A stretch of 64,000 nt of DNA from Monodelphis domestica (GCF_027887165.1 NC_077227.1:439075612-439139611); one strand, 5' to 3'; positions 19,731-33,214 are shown, counted from the first letter of the stretch. The notes: generated by a model from the letters alone, not told the origin. Translations and numbers: made by a program.

Positions 19731-19937
19731 TTTTAAAAAAAAAAAAACCTTTACCTTCTGTCTTAGAGTTGATACTAAATATTGATCTAAGAGCAGAGCA
19801 ACAAGGTCTAGGCAATTGGGTTAATTAACTTGTCCAGGGTCACACAGCTAGGAAGTGTCTGAGGTCACATATGAACCCAGGTCCTCCTGACTTCAGGCCT
19901 AGCTTTCTATCTATTAGACCACATAGCTTCCTGATAA
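19731..19937 (-). repeat. Marsupial tRNA-derived SINE (Mar1/SINE1-type), antisense
   Basis: Antisense of a SINE whose head reads like ggcagctgggtggctcagtg and whose end reads gaaggtaagggttt. Starts here with a poly-A-derived run and aacctttaccttctgtctt. The name is from memory; the family is the same as the copies at 20647, 37189 and 63668. Confidence 0.75.
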
Positions 19938-20165
19938 AGCACTGATCTTAGTAGTCTGGAATCCCTGAGGTCAAGTCTCACATCAAATATTAGCTTTTTG
20001 GTGATGGCAGGCCACTTGATCTCTCTTTGCCTCAGAATCCTCATCTAGAAAATGAAAATTATGATAGCGATAGAACTCTCCACTCCAGACTTGGTGCAAG
20101 ATGCAAACATTAAGTAATGTTCACAAAGTACCATTATTAAGGCCTTAAGCATAATAAGTATTAAT
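19938..20165 (+). repeat. MIR SINE
   Basis: Reads tctggaatccctgaggtcaagtc, cttgatctctctttgcctcag, catctagaaaatgaaaattatgat. Abuts the SINE before it. Confidence 0.7.
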
Positions 20166-20450
20166 TTGTTTTAAACCATTGAATACAGAAAAGTATATCA
20201 CATGGCACCTCACCTCAAGGAGCTCTTCACTATCACATCTCTTCTCTACTCCACCCCACATGTAACCCAAAATCCTTATAGCTAAATATTAGATCCCTTT
20301 CTCTCAATTTGATCAGTCTGATTCCATTTCTGGGAATTCCCAGTGTCTCTTCCCCTTGTCTGCCAATCCATGGATAGTAATCATCTACTTCAAGGTCTGG
20401 TTCAAATGATATTACCTCTGTATACCTGGCAGTTCTTGTTTCTCTCAGTT

Positions 20451-20452
20451 TT

Positions 20453-20526
<74 letters not shown>

Positions 20527-20646
20527 TTCCTTCATTTTTCTTTCTTCCTTCCTTTCTTCCTTCATTTCTCTTCCTTTCTTCCTTCCTTCCTTCCTTCCTT
20601 CCTTCCTTCCTTCCTTCCTTCCTTTCTTTCTTTTCTTTCTTTCCTT
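20451..20646. repeat. (TTTC)n-(TTCC)n tetranucleotide repeat
   Basis: Nearly 200 bp of TTTC then TTCC units. It sits exactly at the 3' tail of the antisense SINE 20647-20826, so it most likely grew from that SINE's A-rich tail. Confidence 0.95.
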
Positions 20647-20826
20647 CCATTTTAGAATCAATAATGTGTAGTGGTTCCAAGGCAGAAGTGTAGTAAGGGC
20701 TAGGCAATGGGGTTTAGTGACTTGCTCAGGACCACATAACTAAGAAATGTCTGAAGTCAGATTTGAACTTAAGACTTCCTTTCTCTAGGCCTGGCTCTTA
20801 ATCCACTGAACTACCTAGATGCCTCC
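20647..20826 (-). repeat. Marsupial tRNA-derived SINE, antisense
   Basis: Reads ccattttagaatcaataatgtgtagtggttccaaggcagaag and ends ctaggcctggctcttaatccactgaactacc, matching the family at 37189-37396. Confidence 0.85.
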
Positions 20827-21804
20827 TCAAAGGCTTTCCCAGTTTATCTATGTTATTCTTATAAAAGGTCAAGCTGTTATGATAAAATCAACCCTTAATA
20901 AGTCTAAAGAATAAATATGAACCCAATATGAATTAGTTTTCCATGAGGCAGTGGAGACCATATTAACTTTCCATCCTTATAGTCATAACAAAGTCAGGAA
21001 CTTCTTAGTTCATTTCAATCACCCCTACCTCCACTAATTGGAGAGATAATTAGTCAAGGGTAAGAGAGTCCATGTATAATGCTTTCTGTTTCTTTATCCT
21101 TCCCCACCCCAAGATTTGTCACAGAGCTTTGCATAGTGTTAAACTGATAGAGAAAGGGAAGGAGAAGATGAGGGCACAATAGTATAATAAATAAAATTCC
21201 AAGATAATCTTAGAGTCCCATTTTAAATCAAAGTCACTTACCTAACTCTAAGCCCTTTTGTTGCAAGTAAGGGCCACTGGCAGACCAACTTAGGCCAACT
21301 AGACATTCATAAACCCAGTCCAAAAGTCTTTACTGAACCCATGTGTGCTTTCTTAGTCCTATTCTCAGCTATACTGTGTGGGAAATGGCAGAAAGAAAAG
21401 ACAAACCTTGTTCTTCAGGCACTCATAATCTGATTGGGAGACACGCAAATACTCAGTTCCATTCAACTGATACCTTCTTATAGACAAGACAGTATACCAG
21501 ATGTAGCCCTGTTTATTCTTTTCACTAACACTCCAGAATGTACACACCCAAATGAATATTGTCCCCTTCAAAGTAGATCCATGAGGAGGCAACACATTTA
21601 TTCCAACAATGTTGCCATTGCTTCAAGTTTGTCTGGAAATCCTCTTGGGAACTGGCTGGCTGAGCTAGTCTTCAGGTCACACAAGAAATTCAGTCCAATT
21701 ACTTTACAATCATACCTCATTTTGGACTCAAAACCATATTACTCAGCCCGATTCTCTACCTTATTCTCTAGATTTGGCTTCTAATTGCTTTTTATACTTT
21801 CCAG

Positions 21805-22080
21805 AAAGCAGAAAGCGGATATATAGTTTGATGGATAGAGCAGCAAGGGGGGCAGAAGTCCTGGATCCTGGTTCTTGACTCTGCAACTAACCAATTAATC
21901 AACTAACCATGGGACTTGGGGCAAGTCCCATTTGTGACTTCTGTGGCCACAAGTTTTTTCATCTACAAAATGGGAATAATGATACCTTTTCCACCTATCT
22001 CACAAGGTCGTTGGGAGGATTAAATGAGATAATATTCATGAAAATGTTTTGTATAGCATTTTAAAAATATGGGATTGAGC
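21805..22080 (+). repeat. MIR/THER1 SINE
   Basis: Long, well-preserved order: agtttgatggatagagcagc, tcctggatcctggttcttgac, acaaaatgggaataatgat, gttgggaggattaaatgag. Confidence 0.85.
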
Positions 22081-22094
22081 TCTAGCCCTGTACT

Positions 22095-23165
22095 TTCCAG
22101 TTGCTTGATAGACATGCAACATGTCCAAAACAAAACTCCTCACCTCTTCCCTGTCCTTTTTATTGATGGAAGCTAACATTGTCTCAGTCACTGAAGTTTG
22201 GAAATTAGTAGTCTTCTTTGATTCTTGCTTGGAATTTATTTAATTAATTTAGAATATTTTTCCGTGGTTACATGATTCATGGTCTTTTCCTCCCATCCTC
22301 CCTCCCCCTTCCTGTAGCCAATGAGCAATTCCACTGGGTTTTACATGTATCATTGTTGATTCTTTCTTCTTGCACATCCATTACAGCCACTTAGTCACTA
22401 TGTTCTTATATCTTATATCCCATCATAACCACACTCTGCCAGCCCAGTTCCATCTCTTTCAAGTTTAGGTCCTCATTACTGATCATATGCCCTATTGTAC
22501 CAACTTCCTAGCAAGTCTTCCTGCTTCCAGTTGATCCCTGATTCAATCCATTCTTCACATGGTTGCCAAAATAATGTTACATGTGTTGTGTCATTCCTCT
22601 GCTTAACAACCTTCAGTGGTTACCTGTTGTCTATAAGAAAATATTTTTTATCCTATGTAAAGTCGTCTATGTTCTGGCTCCAATCCACCTTTCCAATTTC
22701 ATTCTCATTACATTCTTTTGCTCACCCTATGTTTCATCTAAACTGTACAATTGACTATGTCCAATCTCATCCTACTCTCCTGTATTTGCACAGGCTATCT
22801 CCCATGCTTAGAATACATTGCTTCTTTATCTTTTGGCTATTGAAAGCATTCCTTTCCTTCAAGATGCTGATCAAGTGCCACATAATTCTTCCCCAACCCC
22901 ACAACTCTTCTCTCACCAAGACAAGTGATCTTTTACACCTCAAATGTTTAATAGCATTTAATGTCCAGACCTTTATTTCACCCTACTTCAGAGCATAGTT
23001 ATTTGGTTACATATTTTACTACCTGCTAACCTATTCTAAGTATATTGTTTAAGTTCCTTGAGAGTAAGAACTGTGTTATTTTTCAGTTTTTGTATCCACA
23101 ATACTTGATATAATATCTTGCACTTTCTAGATTCTTAGAAAGTGATTGCTGAACTGAATTGAAAT
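22095..23165 (+). repeat. L2 LINE 3' region split by an L1 fragment
   Basis: Begins acatgtccaaaacaaaactcctcacc, resumes after the L1 insert, continues through gtcattcctctgcttaacaaccttcagtgg, and ends with cttgagagtaagaactgtg and a terminal aatacttg stretch. The short open frame here is an L2 relic. Confidence 0.75.
22231..22355 (-). repeat. Marsupial-type L1 3'-end fragment
   Basis: Reads tagaatatttttccgtggttacatgattcatgg and caattccactgggttttacatg, phrasing I know from opossum L1 3' ends in antisense, with an A/T tail at the left edge. Inserted within L2, so younger than it. Confidence 0.65.
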
Positions 23166-23429
23166 TATCTCCTCTAAGGAACTAGAACAGACAAAAATTT
23201 GGTGCTAGAAATGTGACTTTGGGATAGACAATGATATATTGTAGCAGAAGATTAGAGAGCTAAGACCCAAGCCATGACAGGTACCTTCAAAAAATGGAAT
23301 ATGAGGATTCATTAAAGGAGACAGAAAAAGTCTTAGAGAGGTAGAGAAAGGATTGGGGAGGGAAAGTATTCTTATCTCATGGATCCTTCCATTCTGTCTG
23401 AAAATATGGCTAAATTTTCTCAATTCTCA

Positions 23430-24950
23430 AAAAAAAAAAACATAACTCCAAGCTATCATCCTCATAAATTATATTATCCTATATCTCTTTTTCTTTCACT
23501 ATCCATCCTCTGAGAGCCATCTACCCTTTTTGCTTCCATTTCATTTGTTCCCACTCTTCAGTCTCTTGCAATCTGGCCTCTGACCTTTAATTTCTAATGA
23601 AAATTATTCTCTCCAAGGTTGCCAGTGATCTCTTAATTTTTTTAACTCAATTTTCTTCTTTGCCTTCCTCTTACTTGGCCTTTCTGCACATTTTGGAGCT
23701 GTTGACCACCCTTTCCTACTGGATACTCTCTCCCTTGGTTTCACTGACTCTGCTCTCTTTGGGTTTGCCTCTTGCATATCTGACTACTCTTCCTCAGTTA
23801 CCTTTGCTGGATTTTCATTGATCTCTTGTCTACCAAATGTGAATGTACCTAAGGCTCTATCTTTAAGATGTCCTCTCCTTTCCTCTTCTCTTTTTTCCTC
23901 TATTTTCTTTCTCTCTATGATCTCATCCATTTCACTGGATTCAGTTATCTCCCTACAGATGACTTCAAAATCTACACACCCAATCTGTTCTCTTTCCTGA
24001 ACTCTAGTGCCATATTAGTCACTAACTGTTGGCTATCTCCATATGGATATTCCATCAACAGCTCAAACTCAGCTTGACTAAAACAAATCATACTTTCTCA
24101 TAAATGCATCTTTCTTTTTAAATTTCCCTATTTCTGTTTAGGACAACAAGTTCACAACCATCTTTTACTCCTTCCTTACCTCTATTTCTAACCAAATCTC
24201 ATCTATTCAAGGTCCACAGCAACTCTTCCATCCTTCTCAAATTTCTCATGACCACTAACATAGTTCAAACCCTCATAACTCCTTGCTTAGACTATTTAAA
24301 AAGCCTTCTAATTGATCTCCCAGCTTCCAGTTCCCCCTTCTCTGATCCTATCTTTCACATAGCTGCCAAATTGATAGTCCTATGATTCAGGGATGACCAT
24401 ATTACTTTTTTCTTCCATCCCCAGTTCAAAAAATGTAGAGTGGGGGGCAGGGGTTTGCCTATAGCTAAAAAATATAAATTTTGATTGCCCATTGAATTAT
24501 TCAAGAATTTGCCTTCATCTTAACTTTTCAGAATCACTTCATATTATTCCCCTTTATACATTCTCTATTCCAACCCTATCTGTTCTCCAAACTCATCCTT
24601 ATAATTTTGGTGCTATATTTTCCCATGCCTGGCATACATTCCTTCCTTACTTCTGCCTGAGAATCCTTAGCTTCCTTCAAGGCTCAGCTCAAGTGACATC
24701 TTCCATAGGAAGCTTTTCTTCACATCCTCTGCTCCTACCCCAATAAAAGTTCCCTTCCTTCTGGAATTCTCTTGTATTTGCTTACTTCACTGTGCTCATG
24801 GCTCATTCTGTCCTTCTTCTGTTGCCACTATCCCTCTCTACTCTCATGTAAGTTACTTGAGGGCAGGGACTTTCTCATTTGTCTTTGATCCCAGAATCTG
24901 GTGCAATGCCTCCAATATAGTAACCACTTAATAAATCTTTGTTGAATTGA
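23430..24950 (+). repeat. L2 LINE, about 1.5 kb
   Basis: Contains the L2 series: ctctccaaggttgccagtgatctc, ggagctgttgaccaccctttcctac, atcaacagctcaaactcagcttg, caaggctcagctcaagtgac, and the 3' end cttaataaatctttgttgaattga. Frames are broken; the short open frames inside are relics. Confidence 0.8.
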
Positions 24951-25399
24951 CAGAGGGAAGTGATTGATCACTACATAGCAAGACTTTTCAGTGGAATGGA
25001 CATTGCAAAAGGTTAAAGAGAGAGCAACTAGGCATGAAACTGATTTAACAAATGCAGAAAACTTATTTGTGAAGGGTAAGAGAGAAATAGGGTGGTAGCT
25101 GAAGTAAAGAAGCCCTGGGGCTAAATTAAGGTCTTTCAATATCATGGAGACCTGTGCATGTTTTTACTGTTATGTGACAATCCTGTCCTTAGGGAAGAGG
25201 TGAGCCAAACCTGTTCCACTGCTATGGATAGGGGGCGTTCCATGTAAGACTAGGAGCCAAGACAAGATAAAGCAAGAATAGGGCTATAAACCTGTGGAGA
25301 CTTCCAGAGAATATGCTTTAGTCCCCCTTTTTCCAAGATCATAAAGGCGTGGGAAAAGGCTAGAGCCGTGTGCTTTTCCCTCCTGTTGCCAAACAGTCT

Positions 25400-25760
25400 C
25401 TGTCTGAGCAAGTTGTTTAGACACACCCATACCTTTAAGTCATCCTAACTTTAGAGATACCAGGTTGCCTGGGATTTGGTTGTTGCCATACAAGGTGCAT
25501 ATGTTACATGCACATATGAATGACTAATGAAGCAAAGAATAATTAGCAGATTGATTAGTTATCCTTTTCTGCAATCTAAACAAGGTAATTGTATAGCAGC
25601 TGTACTTTAGTTACAGTCCAGAAGTGGCCATTAATAAGTGAAACTGTGTTTGCATTTCATAAGCATGTTTGAATTTCTCAAGTTTTAAATTTCATGTGAG
25701 GGAGCCAAGCTGAGGCAACACTTCAATGTGCAAACCCAACTTAAATTTAACTTTTGGATT
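25400..25760. other. Repeat-free, AT-rich block, possible conserved noncoding element
   Basis: No repeat family is recognised; homeodomain-like TAAT/ATTA cores cluster around 25520-25640. Conservation cannot be judged from one sequence. Confidence 0.25.
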
Positions 25761-27879
25761 TAGAGTACAAGCAGAATCAATCAGGAAATATTTAATGAGC
25801 TTTTTGAACATTTACTATATTCAAGGCTTTATACTAAATGCTATAGAATTTACTTATTTCTTTTTCTAACTATGCTTCCTTCCTATAGATAATATCCAAC
25901 ATTCTTTCTTCATTTTGACTGGAAACTTGTTTTTTAGCCATGACAAATATGCTATAGCCCATCTCTGGCAAGCAAGGACGACTTAGCCTCTTTGTATGTA
26001 TCATTCATAGCCCTGGGGGACCTACTTGCTGTGGGAGAAAAGCTTGTCTCCAGCTGTCTTGATCTTCTTATATTCCATGGATGCTCATATCTCAGTTGCT
26101 GGATAGAACTAGAAAATTATCCATTGTTTGTTGCCAGAACCCCAATGGAACAAATAGCTTGACTGTGGGCCAAGATGGGGCTTGACACCTGCTAGGAGAA
26201 GCCCCCACATTCATCATTCCCCCTTAGGGAAAAAAACACCCTTCATATATTTGAAAACAATAACTAAGTCATCCTTTATCCCTCTCTAAATTATATACTT
26301 CTTTGGGCTCCTTTTTAGAGGATGGTCTAAAATGTGATGAAATTTAAGATTTTGACAATGATTGATATGTCTCCTCTGCTCTTGGGTATATTTCTGGGAT
26401 AGCCCATCTATGATTACCTCTTTGCTTCTTCACAGTTTTAATACAAAAAGGCCCTAGAATGGACCCAAAGTCAATCCCAAAGTAGTGGCTTAGGACATTA
26501 GAACTAGTGGATACAAAAGTAGAGGGATGGAAATAAGTAATAAAAGGATGCATGTATCTGTGTATGTATGGACCCAAAATGGGGATGATGGGAAATGGTA
26601 TGAGGACAAAAAGCAACCTAGCCTGGAAATAAGCAAGGGATGTATGTGAATGTGTCCTTCCATAATTATGTAGATGTGAATGTTGGTGGGGGGATATGGA
26701 ATAAGGAGGATGGAGAGGAGCATTACCTGCCTGGTGAGGACTGTACAGGTTGAGATTAAGGTTGGATAATTAGACTGAAGCCCAATGTCAATTTGTGCCT
26801 TCTCTTGGTAAAGTAAAAATAAGTTTCTCAACTGTCATTAACACCCTTGTCTGAAAGTCCTTTTTGTTTGTCATGTCAGTGTTGAATTTATCCTTCAATC
26901 AGTCACTCATTGAGCAAACATTTACTGAGTGCCTACTGTGTGCAAGGATTCAGGCTGCAAGAAGGTTCTTGTTAGAACTGTCCCCTGCTGGGGTGGGGGC
27001 ATCAGTGTCTTGTGTACCCTGGCCTTGCTTTCTCCTTTATAGTCTCCCTGAGGGGAAAACATAAAATGCCTGGGCTGGCAGGCCTTTGCCACTCTAGTAA
27101 TTCACTTTCTTGGGACCGCAGGGGCTTGGAGGGGCTATAGCTTTCTGCTCGTCCAGCTCTTTGCAGAGTTTGCAAGCATTTCATTTCTCGTAAATTAGCA
27201 TTTTGATGGGGGGAGAGGGGGAGGGCAGCGGAGTACAAATGCTCCTCACTCTTCCCTCAAAACCACATTCCAGCATTTATTTTCCTGTACTGGCAAAGGC
27301 TGAACAGTAAACATTTACCAAGGGGGAATTTGCCTTCTGCCTGCTCCATGAATGTGTGAGATTAAATATTACCAACTCTCTATTTTGGATCGACTTTTCC
27401 ATGCCATCAGACAGGCGTCTCAAAGTAACACCTGAGCGGGACTGGAAGGGCTGAAAGAACGTGTTCTGAAGGCAGGAAGGCTGTTTCCCAGGGGTCCAGT
27501 AAAGAGCTGTTGGGTCTGGAGGGCTGGTTTTACACAGAAGCTTAAGAAGGCTCCCACTTACTTGATATGATTTAAGGGGCACTAGGAAGAGCCCCTTCCA
27601 AAAAAGTTCTCCCCAAATTAATGCCTGAAATCTCACCATTACAAAGATCTACTTTCATTCCCTTGGGTTAATATTATCATTTTTAGTTGCCATATGTCCC
27701 TGCCAAAGGACTTGATATTTCAGTAACCTTTATTACTTTTGTGCTTTAGGAATATTCATTCTATTAAACATATACACTTTGTATACTTCTATAAAGCCAA
27801 ATAGCATTTGCAGTTACTGCCCAGCGAAGCCTAAAACAATGCTCCTTTGAGGCTTATCACAGCTGGTAGAAAGTGACTA

Positions 27880-28240
27880 GAATGTAATCTTCCAGAGGGG
27901 CAAGGGCATCCCTGATGCCCAACACTGTACCTGCCACATAGTAGGTGCTGGATAAATTGTTATTGAGCTGAACTGAATTTGAGACCTTTTTTGATTTATA
28001 AGAGCCTTGAGTGGGGATTCAGAAGACCTAGTTTCTAGTCTCAGCTCCATGACCTTGGGAAAGTTACTTCCCCTTTTGGGGCTTCAAAGATTTCCTCATC
28101 TGTCAAAAAACAAACAAACAAACAAAAAACTCACCACAACCCTCCCTACTTTTTTCAGCAAGGTTGTTGTGAGGATCCAGGGAGATAATGTATTAGAGAC
28201 TACAAAATTCTCTAAGGAAGTAGAACATTGTTTTTCTTTA
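27880..28240 (+). repeat. L2 3' end followed by MIR
   Basis: About 27880-27980 ends with acatagtaggtgctggataaattg (L2). About 28000-28240 has ctagtctcagctccatgaccttggg and aggttgttgtgaggatcc (MIR), interrupted by an (AAAC)n run near 28107. Confidence 0.7.
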
Positions 28241-28954
28241 GAATTAAATCCCCAATACCATAGGGTACAATGGATTTATCAGATACTTTTTCTCCTGCTC
28301 CAGTGGGGACTGGGGATAAAAAGCTCAAGTAAACACCTTGAAATAGGATTGATGAAAGGAGGGAAAGTGTGTAGAAAAGAAAAGTATGTGCATGTGTGTG
28401 AACCAATCCACATTCTGCTGACTTTACAATCCTACCCACAGCTGGCCCTATCCTTACCTTTCCTAGCTTTGTGGTCTTGGTGTGGCTTGTTCTTGGGGCC
28501 AGGGAATTCCTAGAATGGAAGGCACGTGAGTGTATGGTCTGTACAAGGCTTTCCCAACAATGGCTTCCTTCCTAAAACCTCCCAGTTTCGAGTTTAGCTT
28601 GCCAGAGTCTGGGTGATCTGATTTATGGGCCATGGTCTGAGGGTCTTCAGGGCAGTCGAATTCCTTTTGTTTTGCCTCCCTTTACTCACTGGAGTCAAGA
28701 CTATGGTAACTAACACCTGATTCAGCCACAACCCTACTTGAATACTGACAGAAATGGAATTTGCTACTGCATTCCCCATTTAGAAAAAGTTAGGAACATC
28801 ATAGGGAAGCCTTCAGAGCAGAGATGGAGACCCCTAAAAGTCTTATCCAGGAGATGTTCTAGAAATGTTACAGCAAAGGACTAGGCATAAAGTAGGTGCC
28901 CACTAAATACTTGTTGATTGAATCCACACAGCACAATTTCATCAACCTCTAGAG

Positions 28955-29471
28955 TAGGGGTCCCCAAACATTTTACACAGGGGGCCAGTTCACTGTCCCT
29001 CAGACCATTGGAGGGCCGGACTATTAAAGAAACTATGAACAAATCTGTATACTGCTGTCTGGGATAGCGGTGGCTGCAGCACTGGCTGTGATGGGCCTTC
29101 ACACCTTGCACAGGCCCATCACCACCATCACTATACCAGGCAGCAGCATACATAGTGCAGGATCCCCTCCCCCAGATCACTGCTCAGCATGCTGACTTCT
29201 CCCATTGTGCAGCCACATAATCCTTTGCACAGTGCCTTGTTCTCATTCAGTTACTCTCAGAACAAGGCACCATGCAAAGCATTGTCACCAGAAGTAGTAC
29301 TGTACATGAGCAACACTGCACTTTGTGGCGCCACCACATACAGTGCTCCTCTCACTGACCACCAATGAAAGAGGTGCCCCTTCTGGAAGTGCAGTGGGGG
29401 ACAGATAAATGGCCTTGGTGGTGGTGGTGGGGTGCATATGGCCCCCGCAGGCTGTAGTTTGGGGACTCCTG
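28955..29471. mobile_element. Non-autonomous Charlie-group hAT element, OposCharlie-like
   Basis: 517 bp with terminal inverted repeats (aggggtccccaaac at the left, gtttggggactcct at the right). Flanked by 8-bp duplications CTCTAGAG (28947-28954) and CTCTAGAC (29472-29479), the nTCTAGAn target of Charlie-like hATs. Internal phrases gggggccagttcactgtccctcagacc and atatggcccccgcaggctgtagtttgggg match my memory of OposCharlie1. The low divergence of the ends suggests it is among the younger repeats here. Confidence 0.88.
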
Positions 29472-30209
29472 CTCTAGACCCTAGCAATAGTCATAGTCAT
29501 TTAGAATATTGACCTTGAGGTCCTGCAAGACCCTCAGTAATGTAAAGATTTCACTGTGTTCATTTGACTGGGCTTTACTGAAGCAAGAAAGTAGACTCTG
29601 GCTTTTACCAAAGACTTTTTTTTTTTTTAAACAAAAAGGGTTTTCAGGTTAACACTGAGTTAACAAGAAAATTCAATTACCCAGAACCCCTTTCCCCCCA
29701 CAAACATTTGAATTTCCAAAAAACCTGGTGCCTCCCCTTTGGAGCAGCACAGTCTGCTTCACCTCCTCTCCAACTACCCCCCTTTCCCCCCTCCCCCCAC
29801 ACACACACATTTTCATCAGTGGGCGTAGGGCCTCCTGGGTGTGTGGCAGCCAATTCAGAAATGTACACATGTGCTCTGGAACGAAAAAGGTTGGAAAGCT
29901 GTGGTCTAATCCATCCAGGACAGAGGGCTGCCTCATCAGTCCTGTGTATACTTTCCACTCCACCTCCTCCTTAAAATCCCTGAGGTTCCAGCTGTCAAAT
30001 TCCTCTGCAAGCCTGGATCCGGGAAGGAGGGGGGGGGGTGTTACTCTTTCAAGACTGTAGTTTGCACAAAGGAGTGAATTTCAAACCTACTTGTAGTGCA
30101 AAGTTAACTTTAAAAATTAGATTTTGTTCTAAAAAAGTCCTTCAGTAAAATTCAAGTCAATGAGTATTTTGTAAGTATATCCTACATTCAAGGAGATTAT
30201 AGAAGGAGG

Positions 30210-30865
30210 GGAAGAAAAGGATATCCTAAAGCCTCAGTTCTAATCTTCCCTGCTCTGTGAAGCCTCTATGCATCTGAACACACCATTATCTCTCCCTTCA
30301 AACTCCAGTGGTACTTATACTCAGCATGCTTTATTTATATTTTTACTTACTTTTTCATAGGTACCTACTCTATTCTCATCTGGTAGACTATAAACTCTTT
30401 GAGGGTAGGAGTAGTCTTTATATTTCCCTTTCTTCCCCACGTAGTACCTAGTATTAGTTTATGAACAGAATATATTTTAGCTTGCCAGTTATCAAATACT
30501 TACTCTACATGAGGTTCTAAATGCCAGGGCTACAGAATCAAAACAATCCATTGTCCTTGAGGATTCTGTACCTCAGTCCTACCATCCCACCTTCTGCAAG
30601 AAGCCTTTCTCAATCCTCCTTATCCTTAACCTTATTGCCTTCCCTATGAAATTATCTCCAATTTATCCTTTATCTTGGTTGTACATAGTTGTTTGCATAT
30701 TGTCTCCTTCAAAAGCTCCTTGAAGGCAGGATCTGTTTGTTTGTTTTTTGGTTTGTTTGGGTTTTGGGGGGGGGGGGTGTTTGTTGGTGTTGTTTTTGCT
30801 TTTCTGGGATTCTTCAGTGATTAGCACAGTATTCAGTATATTGTAGGTACTTAGAGATTGTTGAC
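30210..30865. repeat. Three adjacent L2 3'-end fragments
   Basis: Sense about 30210-30480, antisense about 30480-30560, sense about 30570-30865. The last contains a T/G-rich expansion with a run of 12 G near 30765. Confidence 0.65.
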
Positions 30866-31029
30866 TGACTATACCAAGCAAAGTTGATATACTCTAGGAT
30901 AATTGACTCTCCTATCACGTTCCCTGCTTCCATCTGCTGTGATTTAGGAAGTTAGCTCCTAAGCCATGCATTTGGATGATGGATGTCACCAGGTTCGACA
31001 TGTGGCTTGGCTGATTCTTGAAGAATGAA

Positions 31030-31195
31030 TAGAGTTTAGAGGGAAGGATCCCATAGGGTTCTTTAACACTGGAAATCTTCATGTGAAGGCTCAATGACTA
31101 CATATTGGTGTGGTAGATGGTATTCTAGTACAGATATAGTTGGAATTGATCCATGAGGTCCCTTCTAACTGAGATTCCATGATTCTGTGACTACA
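31030..31195 (+). repeat. L3/CR1 3'-end fragment
   Basis: Ends ggtcccttctaactgagattccatgattctgtgac, the typical 3' end of marsupial L3/CR1 copies. Confidence 0.65.
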
Positions 31196-31954
31196 GTTCC
31201 TCTTTCTAGTCTCCTTCCTTCCCCATAAAAATAATTCCATGGGATAATATTTTATTCTTTTAGGCCTCACCCATTTCTGTCATCTGAAGACATTCCCTGA
31301 GCTAGTTGAGATAACTGATTTGTGCCTCTGGAGAGGGACAGGCAGGACCCTGAAATGAGGCAGATGTGCTTCAATTCATTGGCTTTGTTCGTAAGAAGGT
31401 CAGCCAATGTTTTCCAGGTGTGGTGATCTATTTGCACTGTTTTAACTAGTCCAGGTTTAGTTAATTAATTTGCTTTGGGAAATTATATCTTATGTTCTTG
31501 TCATGAGGAGCCCAGCTGGCCTGTCTTTCTTTTTTTCCTTTAAGGGGGGGGGGGATCTCTCCATAGGGGAACTTTGGCATCATCCTTTCTGTGAGTCTGA
31601 AGAACCAAGGTCTTTGGACCTAGAATGCTTGCTCATTTTCTTAATGGAATCAGTCTTTAAATCCTAGAAATTTAGGATTCCTCTTTTGACAATTAAAGAG
31701 GATTCAGTTGTCGAAAGCCTGAAAAATTAGCAATATGCTTCCAAGCAGCCTTAGTTTCCCCCAAACTCATTACAGATCTCTATTCCTGACTTGATCACAA
31801 GATGATTGGATTTAGAGGCAAAGAGATCTAAGAAAACATTTAATCCAACATTGCCATTTTATTGAAGAGGAATTTGACCCAGATGAGGAGATGTAATTTG
31901 TCTACTATTGCACATCTAGTAACTAGCAGGACAAGGATTCAAACAAACCCATGA

Positions 31955-32280
31955 ATGATGGTGGAAAAAATTCTTCCCTGGGAATCAGAATTTCTGGGTT
32001 CTAGTCCCAGATTTGTCACTAACTCCTCATGTGCCCTTGGGCAAATCCTGTTCTCTGAGTCTTAGTTTCCTTGGTTTTCAAAGGGGATAATAATCCCCAA
32101 CTCACTTCACAGAGTTGTGAGAATAAAAATAATGTATCTCATTTTAGAAAGTTGAAAGCACTTTACAAATGTGGAAGATTATTATATTTTCAGTCTGTGC
32201 TGCTTCTCAGGGTAACGAGTTCCATAAGTTTACTCCCTGCTGTGTGAAGAAGGATGGCCTGTTATTTGTCCTAAAAAACT
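31955..32280. repeat. MIR (sense) followed by L3/CR1 (antisense)
   Basis: About 31955-32190 shows tctgggttctagtcccagatttg through ttctctgagtcttagtttcc (MIR). About 32190-32280 resembles antisense CR1 (cgagttccataagtttac). Confidence 0.6.
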
Positions 32281-33214
32281 GCCTCTTTCAAGCTTCAGGG
32301 GGTGAGGGGTTTAGCAGGAAAAGGGGAGGGTGCCAATTCTAGTATTTGGGGACTTGGTGAACAAGTCCCACATTTCCTTTCTCCATTCCCTTAATAAGCC
32401 TGGAGAACAGAGAAGAACTGGTGAAGTTCCCATGTGACAGCATCTAGCCCAACCCAAAGCTTTGCACACAGTAGGCACTCCATAAATGTCTGTTGAATGA
32501 ATGCATAGACACATCCATATTTCCCATGAGGCCAGGTATAAGGTCAAAGCAGATGCAGTCATGTAACTGTAGATTTCCATACCAATAGCTCATGTTCCAA
32601 GAACTTTAATTTGCTGTAACTTTTCCTTCCACCATCCTTCCCCCTCACACCCTCTCCCCTCCCCTCCATGGTCTGACTTATAATGCTAGAATCTGTTTTA
32701 CATACATATAGATAGATATTCAGTAAACATGAAAATATGCAGTAAATAATGTTGCATTTTTTTTTATTACTAACACACAAAAGCAAGAAAGCTCCGAGTT
32801 AGAGCAGCTGCAATTCAGCCCAGTGTGTGGCAAACCATATGGTCTAAAAAATTAAACAGAAGACAACACATGAGTGCAACATACAGGCCTTTATCTGACA
32901 GTGCCAAGAACAACCCTTCCCCTCAGAAAAAACCATTCTCAGCATGGGGTCGTGGGTGGATTTTCTCAGTTATTTGTAATCAGGAACAATAATGAGACCT
33001 TGCAGTCTCATCAGCTTTTACTCGAAAGTATTTTCACATCTATTATCTCATTTTATCATTATAACAAATCTATGAGATACATAAAGCCAGGAATACTTCC
33101 TTCTATAAGTAATTAGTATATACAGAGAAGCTGTCATCTGTCCAAAGTAATACATGGAATCAGTGGTGGAACAGGAACAGGTGGAACATCTACTCTAGAA
33201 ACCTTTTTCACTGG

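Noticed and set aside
23597-24077. Short plus-strand open frames in a pyrimidine-rich stretch
   Set aside because: They lie in an antisense-free L2 copy and are relics of it.
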